From Paraeggerthella hongkongensis (GTDB lineage: Bacteria > Actinomycetota > Coriobacteriia > Coriobacteriales > Eggerthellaceae), in NCBI RefSeq assembly GCF_003726035.1, contig NZ_QICD01000012.1:1-64000 (forward strand): 64,000 nt of DNA. Direction: 5' to 3'. The notes under the pieces are model-generated. The model was not told where the DNA came from. It was given only the letters and a program-made list of their open reading frames with translations, and ran no database searches. Both the position numbers and the translations under genes were made by a program. This document shows positions 46,841 through 54,940 of this stretch, one piece after another (position 1 is the first letter of the stretch; every line of letters begins with the position of its first letter).

Positions 46841-48409
46841 TTATTGGGAGACGATCCTGCACGAGAGAAGAATCCTGAGCAGATCCGCGCTGGCGGCCGA
46901 GGGGTCCTCCAGGTCCATCCCGCTGAGGGCCCGTATCCTTTTCAGCCGGTATGAAAGCGTGTTTCTATGGATGAACAGGGTTTCTGCGGCATGCGTGGCG
47001 CTGCATCCGCTTTCGAGGTAAGCCCGAACGGTTTCCACGTACCGGGTGTCTTCGCGCGCATCGATGCGCGCGAGCCGCACCACGCGATCGTCGAGCAGCC
47101 AACGGGCTTCTCCGGTTAGATTCAGGCGGTCGGATAGATCGTCGAACCAGCAATCGTCGTAGAACCGGGCGATCGTACGGAGTTTTCGCCCGGAAGACGA
47201 GCCGTTCTCAAGGTGCTTCAGGGCGAAACCCGCTTGCTGCGCGGCGGTGCGCAGGAAGTGGAAGTCGGAGAACACCGACGAGAATCCCGCCAAAAACCGT
47301 ACCGGCAATTCGTCGTCGGCCGCCGGTTCCTCCAGACGCTCGCGTATTTCGTCAAGCGGATAGTCCTTTTCTCGGGCAACCATGAGGTAGGCATCGTCTT
47401 CGGCCTCAAGGAACCGAGCACGCGGGTACCGCCGTTCGATCCGTCTTAGCGTTTGGCGGTGAGGGCCCTCCCAGTGCTCGCTTTGCGCCGACCCGCTGAA
47501 GCGGCAGACGTAGTACGGATCGTCGAGGGACCAGCCGAGCTTCGAGAGCTCGTAGGCCAGCACGCGCCCGCGCACGGCATTCCCGGCAAGCAGCTCGTCG
47601 ATCGGGTTTTTCGAAGACTTGTCCAGCTGGGGGTAGATCTGCCGGGGAAGAATCAGCACGAGCAGCCGTCCCAGGTGGTCCGCGAGCACCAGATCGCTTT
47701 GGGTGAAGGCCGCGTTCGCATCGACCAGTTCGAAGCATCCGTGGTACGCGCCGTTGTGCAGCAGGTTGCGAACCAGGTAGGAATGCCCGGTTCGGGACGC
47801 GCTTTTGACAAAATAGGCTCGATCGCAGCGGAAAGCGTTTTCGGAACTGCTCATCCAAAGGTCGAAGTAGAGCTCAGTCGGGCACACGCCCGTTTCGATA
47901 GCGGTCGTCCATAGCTCGTCATGGAAGTCGTCCGGCAGGTGTCCGGCGCACAGCACGTAGTACAGCGCGGAGTCGGATACCATGAGGGGATTGCGAAACG
48001 CGGTGGCAGCTACGTCCATGACCTCTTGCAGCGACGCATCGCGCGCCATGGCCTCCAAAAGCGACTCCGACCAGGAATCAAGCCTCATGCGAAACTCAAG
48101 CAGCCGCGCCAGTAGCGCGCTTGCCTGAAGCGTTCGGGACGGGTCGGGCACCAGCACGGCGGGCAGCGGCAGCGCGTCGGCGTCCGGCAGGTCCGGACCC
48201 AAGATCAAAAGCGCCCCTTCGTCGAACGCATCGATGTCGATGCGTTCGAGCGTTTCCGCCTCTGCGATGAATAGGCTTCCCGCTCGAGGCTTGCTGGTGT
48301 TTTCGAGCAGTTCTATCCGGTCGAGGTCAAGGTGCGTCGAATGCTCGAACAGTGCAACGGGCGAAAGGTCGGCCAGTACGTCGTACACAAGATCAAGGTT
48401 GAAGCGCAT
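46841..48409 (-). CDS. PucR/CdaR-type transcriptional regulator
   Basis: The 522-residue protein has no classic N-terminal PucR domain that I can identify but carries the C-terminal PucR helix-turn-helix (about 455-515: YVETVRAYLESGCSATHAAE, then IHRNTLSYRLKRIRAL). The large middle part probably senses a metabolite. The start at 48409 has an aaggagg site. It is divergent from the molybdopterin reductase operon at 48742 and is its likely regulator. Confidence 0.85.
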   Translation of the reverse strand: MRFNLDLVYDVLADLSPVALFEHSTHLDLDRIELLENTSKPRAGSLFIAEAETLERIDIDAFDEGALLILGPDLPDADALPLPAVLVPDPSRTLQASALLARLLEFRMRLDSWSESLLEAMARDASLQEVMDVAATAFRNPLMVSDSALYYVLCAGHLPDDFHDELWTTAIETGVCPTELYFDLWMSSSENAFRCDRAYFVKSASRTGHSYLVRNLLHNGAYHGCFELVDANAAFTQSDLVLADHLGRLLVLILPRQIYPQLDKSSKNPIDELLAGNAVRGRVLAYELSKLGWSLDDPYYVCRFSGSAQSEHWEGPHRQTLRRIERRYPRARFLEAEDDAYLMVAREKDYPLDEIRERLEEPAADDELPVRFLAGFSSVFSDFHFLRTAAQQAGFALKHLENGSSSGRKLRTIARFYDDCWFDDLSDRLNLTGEARWLLDDRVVRLARIDAREDTRYVETVRAYLESGCSATHAAETLFIHRNTLSYRLKRIRALSGMDLEDPSAASADLLRILLSCRIVSQ

Positions 48410-48741
48410 GGTGCCTCCTTCGCGCCGAAGCGCCGTCAGACGACCGGTCGTCCTTGTCCTTCGAACGGGGCGCAAGGTTTCGGATTATTCGGTGAAACGC
48501 GATGTGAATCGTTGCATGCTCTCTGCTATAGCATCTTTTCACCTGGGATGATACTCCCGTTTGTTCAATATGCACAAAGCTTGGGCCACGTATTTCGGCG
48601 GATGGAATAAAGACGCGTTCTCGCAGGTTTCCTACACTGCGGCCTGATGCGGGTTGCGTGACGGACGAGGGCCAGGGGGACGGCACGGCGTGCGAAGGGC
48701 TTGGCGCGACCCGAATGCAAGCAAGACGATAGGAGAAATAC
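48410..48741. promoter_or_regulatory. Divergent control region of the molybdopterin reductase operon
   Basis: This 332-bp gap separates the PucR-type regulator from the reductase operon and must hold both promoters. It is AT-richer around 48480-48600 than its surroundings. I found no clear -35/-10 pair or strong dyad. Confidence 0.35.
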
Positions 48742-51156
48742 ATGGAGTTGACGAGGCGCGGTTTCCTCGCGGGGTCCCTCGCCGCTTGCGGCTTGGCCGC
48801 AGCGGGGGCCGACATGTTCACGCCCGATAGTTGGCTGTCGCCTGCTGTGGCGTATGCGGGTATCGGCCCTTCGGGTGCCGAGCGCGCGGCATCGGGCGAA
48901 GAGCATACGGCTTGCACGTACCATCAGGAGCATTGCGGCGGCATGTGCCCGCTCAAATGCACGGTGCGCGATGGCCGTCTGGTGAAGGTGGAGCCGAATA
49001 CGTGCGTGGAGGATCGTTACGAAACGATTTGCTTGAAGGGCATTTCCGAAGTGCAGCATATATACGGGGCAGGGCGCGTGCAGGCGCCTCTCAAGCGAGT
49101 AGGCGAGCGGGGATCGAACGAATTCGTGCAAGTAAGCTGGGACGAGGCGCTCGATAGCATCGTTTCGCGCATCAAGGAGATCCAGCGTGATCACGGCAAG
49201 CAGGCGGTTATGGTCACCTCGTCGAGCGAAGCGAACATGCCGTTTCTGGCGTCGCTGCTGGGCGCGCAGACCGGCGGCAATGCCGGTATCGACGTGGGAA
49301 TGGGCAACGGCCTGGATCCCGCCATCGGCTATGGAGGCGGTTTCGCCATGGCTACGGGCGAGGCGCGCGATTGGGTGAACTCCCGCATGGTGCTTATGGT
49401 GGGATGCAACTTCTGCGAGTCCAGCCTGCCTCAGGTTCGTCTGTTCTTCGAGGCGAAGGAAGCCGGCGCGCGCATCGTGTCGGTAGACCCTCATTTCTCG
49501 ACCACGGCCGGCAAAGCCGACGAATGGGTTCCCATCGAGCCGGGTACCGACGCGGCCCTGTTCCTTGCCATGACGTCGGTGATTCTTGACGAGGGGCTGG
49601 CGGATCGAGCGTTCATGGCCGCCCATACGTCGCTGCCCTTCCTGATCGATGTTTCGACAGGACGGCTTGTGCGCCAGCATGCGGAAGATCCGCAGGCTGA
49701 AAAGCCCCAGACGGGCGCTGAGAACCCGTTCTTCGTTGTCGATTCGGCTACGGGCCAGCCCGTTCCTTACAATCAGTCGGGCGTTTCGGCGGCTCTTTCC
49801 GGCGAAGTCGTCGTTGACGGAGCGCGCGCCCGAACAGCGTACGATGTCCTGGTCGAAGGCCAAAAGGAGTTCACGGCGGCATGGGCTGAAGGCATCACGG
49901 GCATTCCCGCTGCAAAGATCGAGTCGCTTGCGCGCGCGTACGCCAAAGGACCGTCGTCGCTTGCGCTGGGGTGGGGCGGCAACGACAAGATGGGCAACGC
50001 CGACATCGCAGGCCATGCTGCAGCCGTGCTGGCTGGCGTGACTGGTAACATCTGCAAGCCCGGCGCGAACGTCGGCGTGTTCGTAGGCGGATGCTGGAAC
50101 GGCCATTCCACAACGTTGGGGTCGTGGAAGCTGCCCGATGCTCTGGTTCCCTCCAAGGACGAGATGGCGGCTTACGACATGCGCACGAAGCCTAACAGCG
50201 TGAAAGCTTACATCTGCTGCGGCGACCTTGTTGCCCAGCATTTCGCCAATATGTCCAAAACCGAGGACTGGGTGCGCACGCTCGATCTGATCGTGTCCAT
50301 CGACCCGTACTTCACCGAAGGCGCCAAGTGGGCCGACTACGTACTGCCCGCTACGACGCGCTTCGAGCTTGATGCCGAAGTGGGCGCCGTGAAAGTGGGG
50401 TACAACCAGATCGTACTGCAGAACAAGGTGATCGATCCGCTCTTTGAGGCGCGTACCGATTTCTGGATCCAAAAGGAGTTCGCGAAGCGGCTCGGCTGCG
50501 AAGACGCGCTGCCGAAAGACTCGGCCGAGCTGGCGTCGGCGATTCTTTCAGGAGCCGAAGACCCGCAGATCGCTTCTCTTACCATCGAGCAGATCAACGA
50601 GCACCACGGCACGTGGCCCCTGCCCGGCATCGAGAAGCCGCGTCAGGAGTACGCCGACTTCGCGTTCGATACGGTTTCGGGAAGGTTGGATCTGTATTAT
50701 CAGAACCTCGTGCCTTTTGGGCAGGAGCTTCCCCAATGGGAGCCGACGCTCGAGGCGAACGCGCAGAACCCTTTGCGCAGCGAATTTCCATTGCAGCTGG
50801 CCAACGTCCGCACGCGTTTCCACATTCATAACCAGTTCAACGATGCGAAGTGGATCCAGCAGTACTTCGAGCCCACGCTGGACGCGAACCCCGCCGATCT
50901 TTCCGCGCGTGGCTTGGCTACGGGAGACACGGTGGAAGTGTTCAACGACCGCGGCGGCTTCGAAGTGCGCGTTCATGGCAATCCCTCCATTCGCCCGGGA
51001 TCGATTCGTCTGGTAGAGGGCGCTACGGCCGATTATCTAGCGCGAGGCAACATGCAGTCCGTTACCAACGATGCCGCGGTGGAGCGCGGCGACGAGCTGC
51101 TGTGCGGCCCGGTTATCCCGTTCTCCGACACGCTCGTCGAGATTAGAAAGGCGTAG
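48742..51156 (+). CDS. Tat-exported molybdopterin oxidoreductase, catalytic subunit
   Basis: The 804-residue protein begins with a Tat signal (LTRRGFLAG, residues 3-11). A 4Fe-4S motif follows: C-x6-C-x3-C in CTYHQEHCGGMC (about 57-68), with a distal Cys in ICLKG. The rest is the bis-MGD fold of the DMSO reductase family, ending in the C-terminal cap. In the segment where the molybdenum ligand should sit (about 175-200) there is no Cys or Ser, only Asp184 and Asp192. The substrate is unknown; dehydroxylases and dimethylsulfoxide-type reductases of Eggerthella are relatives. It leads a four-gene operon with an aggagaaa ribosome site. Confidence 0.9.
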   Translation: MELTRRGFLAGSLAACGLAAAGADMFTPDSWLSPAVAYAGIGPSGAERAASGEEHTACTYHQEHCGGMCPLKCTVRDGRLVKVEPNTCVEDRYETICLKGISEVQHIYGAGRVQAPLKRVGERGSNEFVQVSWDEALDSIVSRIKEIQRDHGKQAVMVTSSSEANMPFLASLLGAQTGGNAGIDVGMGNGLDPAIGYGGGFAMATGEARDWVNSRMVLMVGCNFCESSLPQVRLFFEAKEAGARIVSVDPHFSTTAGKADEWVPIEPGTDAALFLAMTSVILDEGLADRAFMAAHTSLPFLIDVSTGRLVRQHAEDPQAEKPQTGAENPFFVVDSATGQPVPYNQSGVSAALSGEVVVDGARARTAYDVLVEGQKEFTAAWAEGITGIPAAKIESLARAYAKGPSSLALGWGGNDKMGNADIAGHAAAVLAGVTGNICKPGANVGVFVGGCWNGHSTTLGSWKLPDALVPSKDEMAAYDMRTKPNSVKAYICCGDLVAQHFANMSKTEDWVRTLDLIVSIDPYFTEGAKWADYVLPATTRFELDAEVGAVKVGYNQIVLQNKVIDPLFEARTDFWIQKEFAKRLGCEDALPKDSAELASAILSGAEDPQIASLTIEQINEHHGTWPLPGIEKPRQEYADFAFDTVSGRLDLYYQNLVPFGQELPQWEPTLEANAQNPLRSEFPLQLANVRTRFHIHNQFNDAKWIQQYFEPTLDANPADLSARGLATGDTVEVFNDRGGFEVRVHGNPSIRPGSIRLVEGATADYLARGNMQSVTNDAAVERGDELLCGPVIPFSDTLVEIRKA

Positions 51157-51164
51157 GGGCAATC

Positions 51165-51785
51165 ATGACGAAACTGGCTATCGCCATCAACCTGAACCGT
51201 TGCGTAGGCTGCCATACCTGCGCGAACGCTTGCAAGATGCAGAACAACGTGCCTATGGGGATGCTGTGGAACCGTATCCTGACCAAGGACTGCGACGTCA
51301 TCGACGGCGCATTGGGCGAGTATCCCAACTTGACGCGCGTCTACCTGCCCGTGCAGTGCCAGCATTGCGAGAACGCCGCCTGCCAAAAGGTGTGGCCCAC
51401 GGGCGCAACCTACAAGGACGCTTCGGGGCGCGTGGAGATCGACTACGACAAGTGCATCGGCTGCCGCATGTGCATGGCGGCCTGCCCGTTCAACGCTCGC
51501 GTGTTCAACTGGGACGAGCCGGTGCGCGAGCCTGCCTTCAACTACGGTGACGCGCGCGTTCCCGTACGCGTCAAGGGCGTGATGGAAAAATGCACGCTGT
51601 GCAAGGAGCGTACCGACGACGGGGACATTCCCATGTGCGTGCGCGTGTGTCCGGCGCGCGCCCGCACGTTCGGCGATCTTGACGATCCCGACAGCGACCT
51701 CTCGAAGTTGGCGTGTTCGCCCGAAGCCCATCATCTGCTCGAAGAGAAGGGCACGCGTCCGCAGCTTTTCTATATCGGACTTTAG
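51165..51785 (+). CDS. Four-cluster Fe-S subunit (DmsB-like)
   Basis: The 206-residue protein carries four cysteine groups, starting CVGCHTCANAC (residues 13-23), CIGCRMCMAACPF (about 92) and CTLCKER. The second group reads CQHCENAACQKVWPTG, with Trp77 at the position of the fourth cysteine; in NarH a Trp at the equivalent place goes with a 3Fe-4S cluster. It should carry electrons from the membrane anchor to the catalytic subunit and has no export signal of its own. It follows the catalytic gene by 8 bp. Confidence 0.9.
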   Translation: MTKLAIAINLNRCVGCHTCANACKMQNNVPMGMLWNRILTKDCDVIDGALGEYPNLTRVYLPVQCQHCENAACQKVWPTGATYKDASGRVEIDYDKCIGCRMCMAACPFNARVFNWDEPVREPAFNYGDARVPVRVKGVMEKCTLCKERTDDGDIPMCVRVCPARARTFGDLDDPDSDLSKLACSPEAHHLLEEKGTRPQLFYIGL

Positions 51786-51872
51786 ATCGTATCGCTTGGT
51801 CGGGCGGCGTGACGTCGTGGCGTCGCGCCGCCCGATCGGCTGAGCAGATCCGTGCGTTAAGGAGAAACCTAC

Positions 51873-53099
51873 ATGCAGTTAACAAGAACCTATAAAATCG
51901 CCTTCGCCGTGTTGGCCGCCCTTGCGGCTGTCGGCGTGGGCGCGTATGCGTGCCAGTTCGTCGGCGGGTTGGGCGTCACGGGCATGTCGAACGGCACGTC
52001 GTGGGGCCTGTACATCGCCTGCTTCATGTTTTTCGTGGGGCTGTCCGCGGGCGGCCTTATCGTGGCTTCGTCGGCATCGATCTTTCACGTGGCGGAGTAC
52101 AAGAAGGTGGCCCTTCCCGCCATCTTGGTGTCGCTCGTGTGCATCTGCATCGCGGGCTCGTTCGTTTTGATCGACCTGGGCGGCATCGTGCGCCTGCTCA
52201 ACTTGCTGGTAACGCCCAACTTCGTTTCGCCGCTTCTATGGGATATATGCGTGATCAGCACGTATTTGGTTATCAACCTGGTCTACCTGTACTTCATGAC
52301 GTCGCGCAAGCCCGGCGCAAAGGACAAGGTCGCCGTCGTGTCGCGTTTCGCGCTGCCGGTGGCTATCCTGGTGCACTCGGTGACGGCGTGGATCTTCGGC
52401 TTGCAGATTGCGCGCGAAGGCTGGTACTCCACCATCATGGCTCCGCTGTTCGTGGCGTCGGCCATGGATTCGGGCTTAGCGCTTTTGCTGCTGTCGCTTC
52501 TGTGGATGAACCGGCAGCGCGTGTTCGCTACGTCGCGCAAGCTTATCGCGAACCTGGCGGGCCTTCTTGCCGCGTGCGTCGCGGTGGACGGCTATATGGT
52601 GGGATGCGAGGTGCTGACCATGGCTTATCCCGGCACCGAGCACGGCATGGAGGTGTTCGGCCAGATGGTGTGGGGCGCAACCGCTCCCTTCTTCTGGATC
52701 GAGGTTATCGTGGGCGTGATCATTCCGTTTTGCATCCTCGTGTTCGCGCGTAATCGCCGGCGCCCCTGCTTGGTCGCGTTGGCGGCGGCAGGCGTTGTGG
52801 TCGGCGTGTTTTGCAAGCGCATCTGGCTTTTGTTCACCAGCTTCATATTCCCGAACGTGTCGGGCGCTCCGGGTCTGGTGAGCGGGTCCAGCTCGTCAAG
52901 GGGCCTGTACGGCATGGACGGTTGGGCAGTGACCAGCTCGTATGCTCCTACGCTGCCCGAGATCCTGATCGTCGTGGGCATGGTGGCTGTGGGCGTCATG
53001 GCGTTTTTGCTGCTGGCGAAAGTGTTTTTGCGCTACGACCCCGCTCCCGCCGAGGCTGACGACAAGGCTTGGGAGCGTAGTCGAGGAGCGGAGGAGTAG
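51873..53099 (+). CDS. NrfD/PsrC-type membrane anchor
   Basis: The 408-residue protein has about ten membrane spans and the family traits WGLYIACFMFFVGLSAGG (about 45-62), with loop residues for quinol contact. No haem-binding histidine pattern is evident. It likely oxidises menaquinol and feeds electrons to the Fe-S subunit. It lies 87 bp after the Fe-S gene and 2 bp before the chaperone gene. The ATG follows aaggagaaa. Confidence 0.88.
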   Translation: MQLTRTYKIAFAVLAALAAVGVGAYACQFVGGLGVTGMSNGTSWGLYIACFMFFVGLSAGGLIVASSASIFHVAEYKKVALPAILVSLVCICIAGSFVLIDLGGIVRLLNLLVTPNFVSPLLWDICVISTYLVINLVYLYFMTSRKPGAKDKVAVVSRFALPVAILVHSVTAWIFGLQIAREGWYSTIMAPLFVASAMDSGLALLLLSLLWMNRQRVFATSRKLIANLAGLLAACVAVDGYMVGCEVLTMAYPGTEHGMEVFGQMVWGATAPFFWIEVIVGVIIPFCILVFARNRRRPCLVALAAAGVVVGVFCKRIWLLFTSFIFPNVSGAPGLVSGSSSSRGLYGMDGWAVTSSYAPTLPEILIVVGMVAVGVMAFLLLAKVFLRYDPAPAEADDKAWERSRGAEE

Positions 53100-53101
53100 C
53101 T

Positions 53102-53803
53102 ATGATGGAATGCGCCGAGTGGTCGGCATCGGTGCTTGCGGCAACCTCGACCTGGCGGGACGTATGGCGTAGCCGGGCGGAAACGTTCGCGTTTCTTGGC
53201 AACAGCTTGCTGCGGCCCATGACCGCCGAAACGTCGATCGGACTGCACGAATCGTTCTGGGATGCGTTTTCCCAGCAGCTGGGCAGCGCTTTTCGCTGTC
53301 ATGATCGGGCTGCTTTGGGGGTCGATCGGCTGAAGCGCTATGCGCGCGGCGCCTCCTCGTGCCGCGATGCCGCCGTCGAGCGCGTGGACGTGGAGTACGC
53401 GCGGTTGTTCATCGGCCCGCCCAAGCCTGCGGCGCCGCCTTGGGAAACCATGTACGCCGTGCGCGGGCGCGTAGGGGAGGCGGGCTTCGGCGATGCGGCC
53501 TTCGAGATGCGCGCTTTGCTGCGCGACGCGGGCCTTGCCGTGCGCGGGCCGAGCAACCAGTACCCCGACCACCTTGGCCTGGAGTTGCTCTACTTGGCTG
53601 CGGCTTGCGGGGATATGGCGACGGGCCAGCGCCCCGCGGGCGACGGGCGCCGTTTGGCGCGTTTCGCAAGCGAGCATCCGGCTTCTTGGGCGGCGGCGCT
53701 GCGCGAGGCGGTGGAGGGCGCCGCCCCCGAAGGCTACTACCTTGGTATCGTGGAGGTTGCCGAGGGCGCGTGCTGCGCGTTCGCGGAGGGCGTCGGCGTT
53801 TAG
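53102..53803 (+). CDS. TorD-family chaperone
   Basis: The 233-residue cytoplasmic protein is all-helical with the family segment VEYARLFIGPPKPAAPPWE (about 98-116), followed by GPSNQYPDHLGLELLYLA, where TorD proteins carry PxDHxxxEL. It should bind the Tat signal of the catalytic subunit and help insert the molybdenum cofactor before export. Two adjacent ATGs and a ggagg site give the start. Its stop overlaps the convergent gene by 4 bp. Confidence 0.9.
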   Translation: MMECAEWSASVLAATSTWRDVWRSRAETFAFLGNSLLRPMTAETSIGLHESFWDAFSQQLGSAFRCHDRAALGVDRLKRYARGASSCRDAAVERVDVEYARLFIGPPKPAAPPWETMYAVRGRVGEAGFGDAAFEMRALLRDAGLAVRGPSNQYPDHLGLELLYLAAACGDMATGQRPAGDGRRLARFASEHPASWAAALREAVEGAAPEGYYLGIVEVAEGACCAFAEGVGV

Positions 53804-54909
53804 CGACGCTTGGCGCGCATGACGGCGATCGCGCCGCCGGCTATGCCCACGACCCCGGCCGTCAGGCCCAAGGCCCAGGCGAATCCGGGCAAGCCGGCGG
53901 GCTCGTCCGCGACCTCGCTTGCGGCGGCCTCGGGCTCTGCGGCTGGCTTTTGGGTTGCGGCGGCGCCAGGCTCGACGGTTGGTTCCTGAGCGGCGTAGGC
54001 TTTTTCGGGTGCCGGGGCGACCGACGGTTGCGCAGGCTCGGACGCGGCGCGCTCCTGGGGCGCGTCGCTCGCGCGAACGCCGCCTGCGCCCGTCGGCTCA
54101 GATGCCTCCTGCGCGGCAGACCCGTTGCTCTCCGGCGCTTTGGGCCCGCCTTCGGGATGGACGCGATCGCTTTCGCCCTGTCCTACGCCTCCAATGTTTC
54201 CGCCCGAGCCTCCCGAATCGGTTTCGGGAGGATTGACCACCGAAGGCGGCGGCGTAAGGTCGTTCTCGTCGTCGGAGGGACGCGAGCCTTCGGGATAGGC
54301 GATCAGCGCGGGCTCGAAGGTCGTCTCCACGGTTTCGCCGTCTTGGAGCACGACGGCTGTGGCGCGAAGATAGAAGTCGCGGTAGTCGACGGTTTCAGAG
54401 AAGCGAAAGACCGCGCAATGTCGAATGGACGGATTGGCGAAGTCGTCGTCGTATACGGCCCTGATGCCATCCCCTTCAGGCGTTTCGTACATCAGGTGGT
54501 CTTCGTTCCACGTGTAGGCGCCCCAGCGTTCCCAGGAGTCTGCAGGGTCGTCGGCGTAGCGGCGGTCCAGGTACAGAACCTGCAAGTCGGGATGCTGTAC
54601 CTGCCCCCATCCGGGATCGATGGGGAGCGCCGGCAGAAACAAGATGGTCGTCATGCCCTTTCCCGGTATGATCCTGACGATTTGGCCGTACGGCTGCTCG
54701 ACGGTCGGGGACGCGCTGCCGCTTCCCGGATTTCCGCCGCCGAGAACGCCGCCGCCTCCCAATGCCTCTTGTGGTGATGCGGCGCTTTCGTGTGCCCAGG
54801 CCGATGGCGCGCTCGGGCATGCGCACCCCATGGCAAGCGCCGCGCATGCGGCAAGGACGCAACAGTTGAACGCCGTTGCCTTCGATTCGTTTCTGGTATG
54901 ATGCGACAC
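53800..54909 (-). CDS. Exported surface protein with disordered stalk and C-terminal anchor
   Basis: The 369-residue protein has an N-terminal signal (about 8-30, AACAALAMGCA), a Gly/Ser stretch, a folded acidic domain (about 65-205) with many Tyr, Trp and Asp, a Pro/Ala/Glu/Ser-rich stalk (about 215-330) and a C-terminal helix followed by RAKRR. This is the layout of a wall-spanning protein. The pre-helix sequence GLPGFA is not a canonical LPXTG. The folded domain is unfamiliar. The GTG at 54909 is chosen over an ATG ten codons upstream, which would run into the divergent kinase promoter; the choice is uncertain. Confidence 0.6.
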   Translation of the reverse strand: MSHHTRNESKATAFNCCVLAACAALAMGCACPSAPSAWAHESAASPQEALGGGGVLGGGNPGSGSASPTVEQPYGQIVRIIPGKGMTTILFLPALPIDPGWGQVQHPDLQVLYLDRRYADDPADSWERWGAYTWNEDHLMYETPEGDGIRAVYDDDFANPSIRHCAVFRFSETVDYRDFYLRATAVVLQDGETVETTFEPALIAYPEGSRPSDDENDLTPPPSVVNPPETDSGGSGGNIGGVGQGESDRVHPEGGPKAPESNGSAAQEASEPTGAGGVRASDAPQERAASEPAQPSVAPAPEKAYAAQEPTVEPGAAATQKPAAEPEAAASEVADEPAGLPGFAWALGLTAGVVGIAGGAIAVMRAKRR

Positions 54910-54940
54910 GAGGATCCTATCGTTTCGGGGGAGGGGCACT

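Noticed and set aside
48512-48532. ttgcat / tatagc promoter for the molybdopterin operon
   Set aside because: The elements are only 9 bp apart, too close to function together.
53870-53910. LPXTG sorting signal in the surface protein
   Set aside because: The pre-helix sequence is GLPGFA, which lacks the Thr-Gly of a sortase site.
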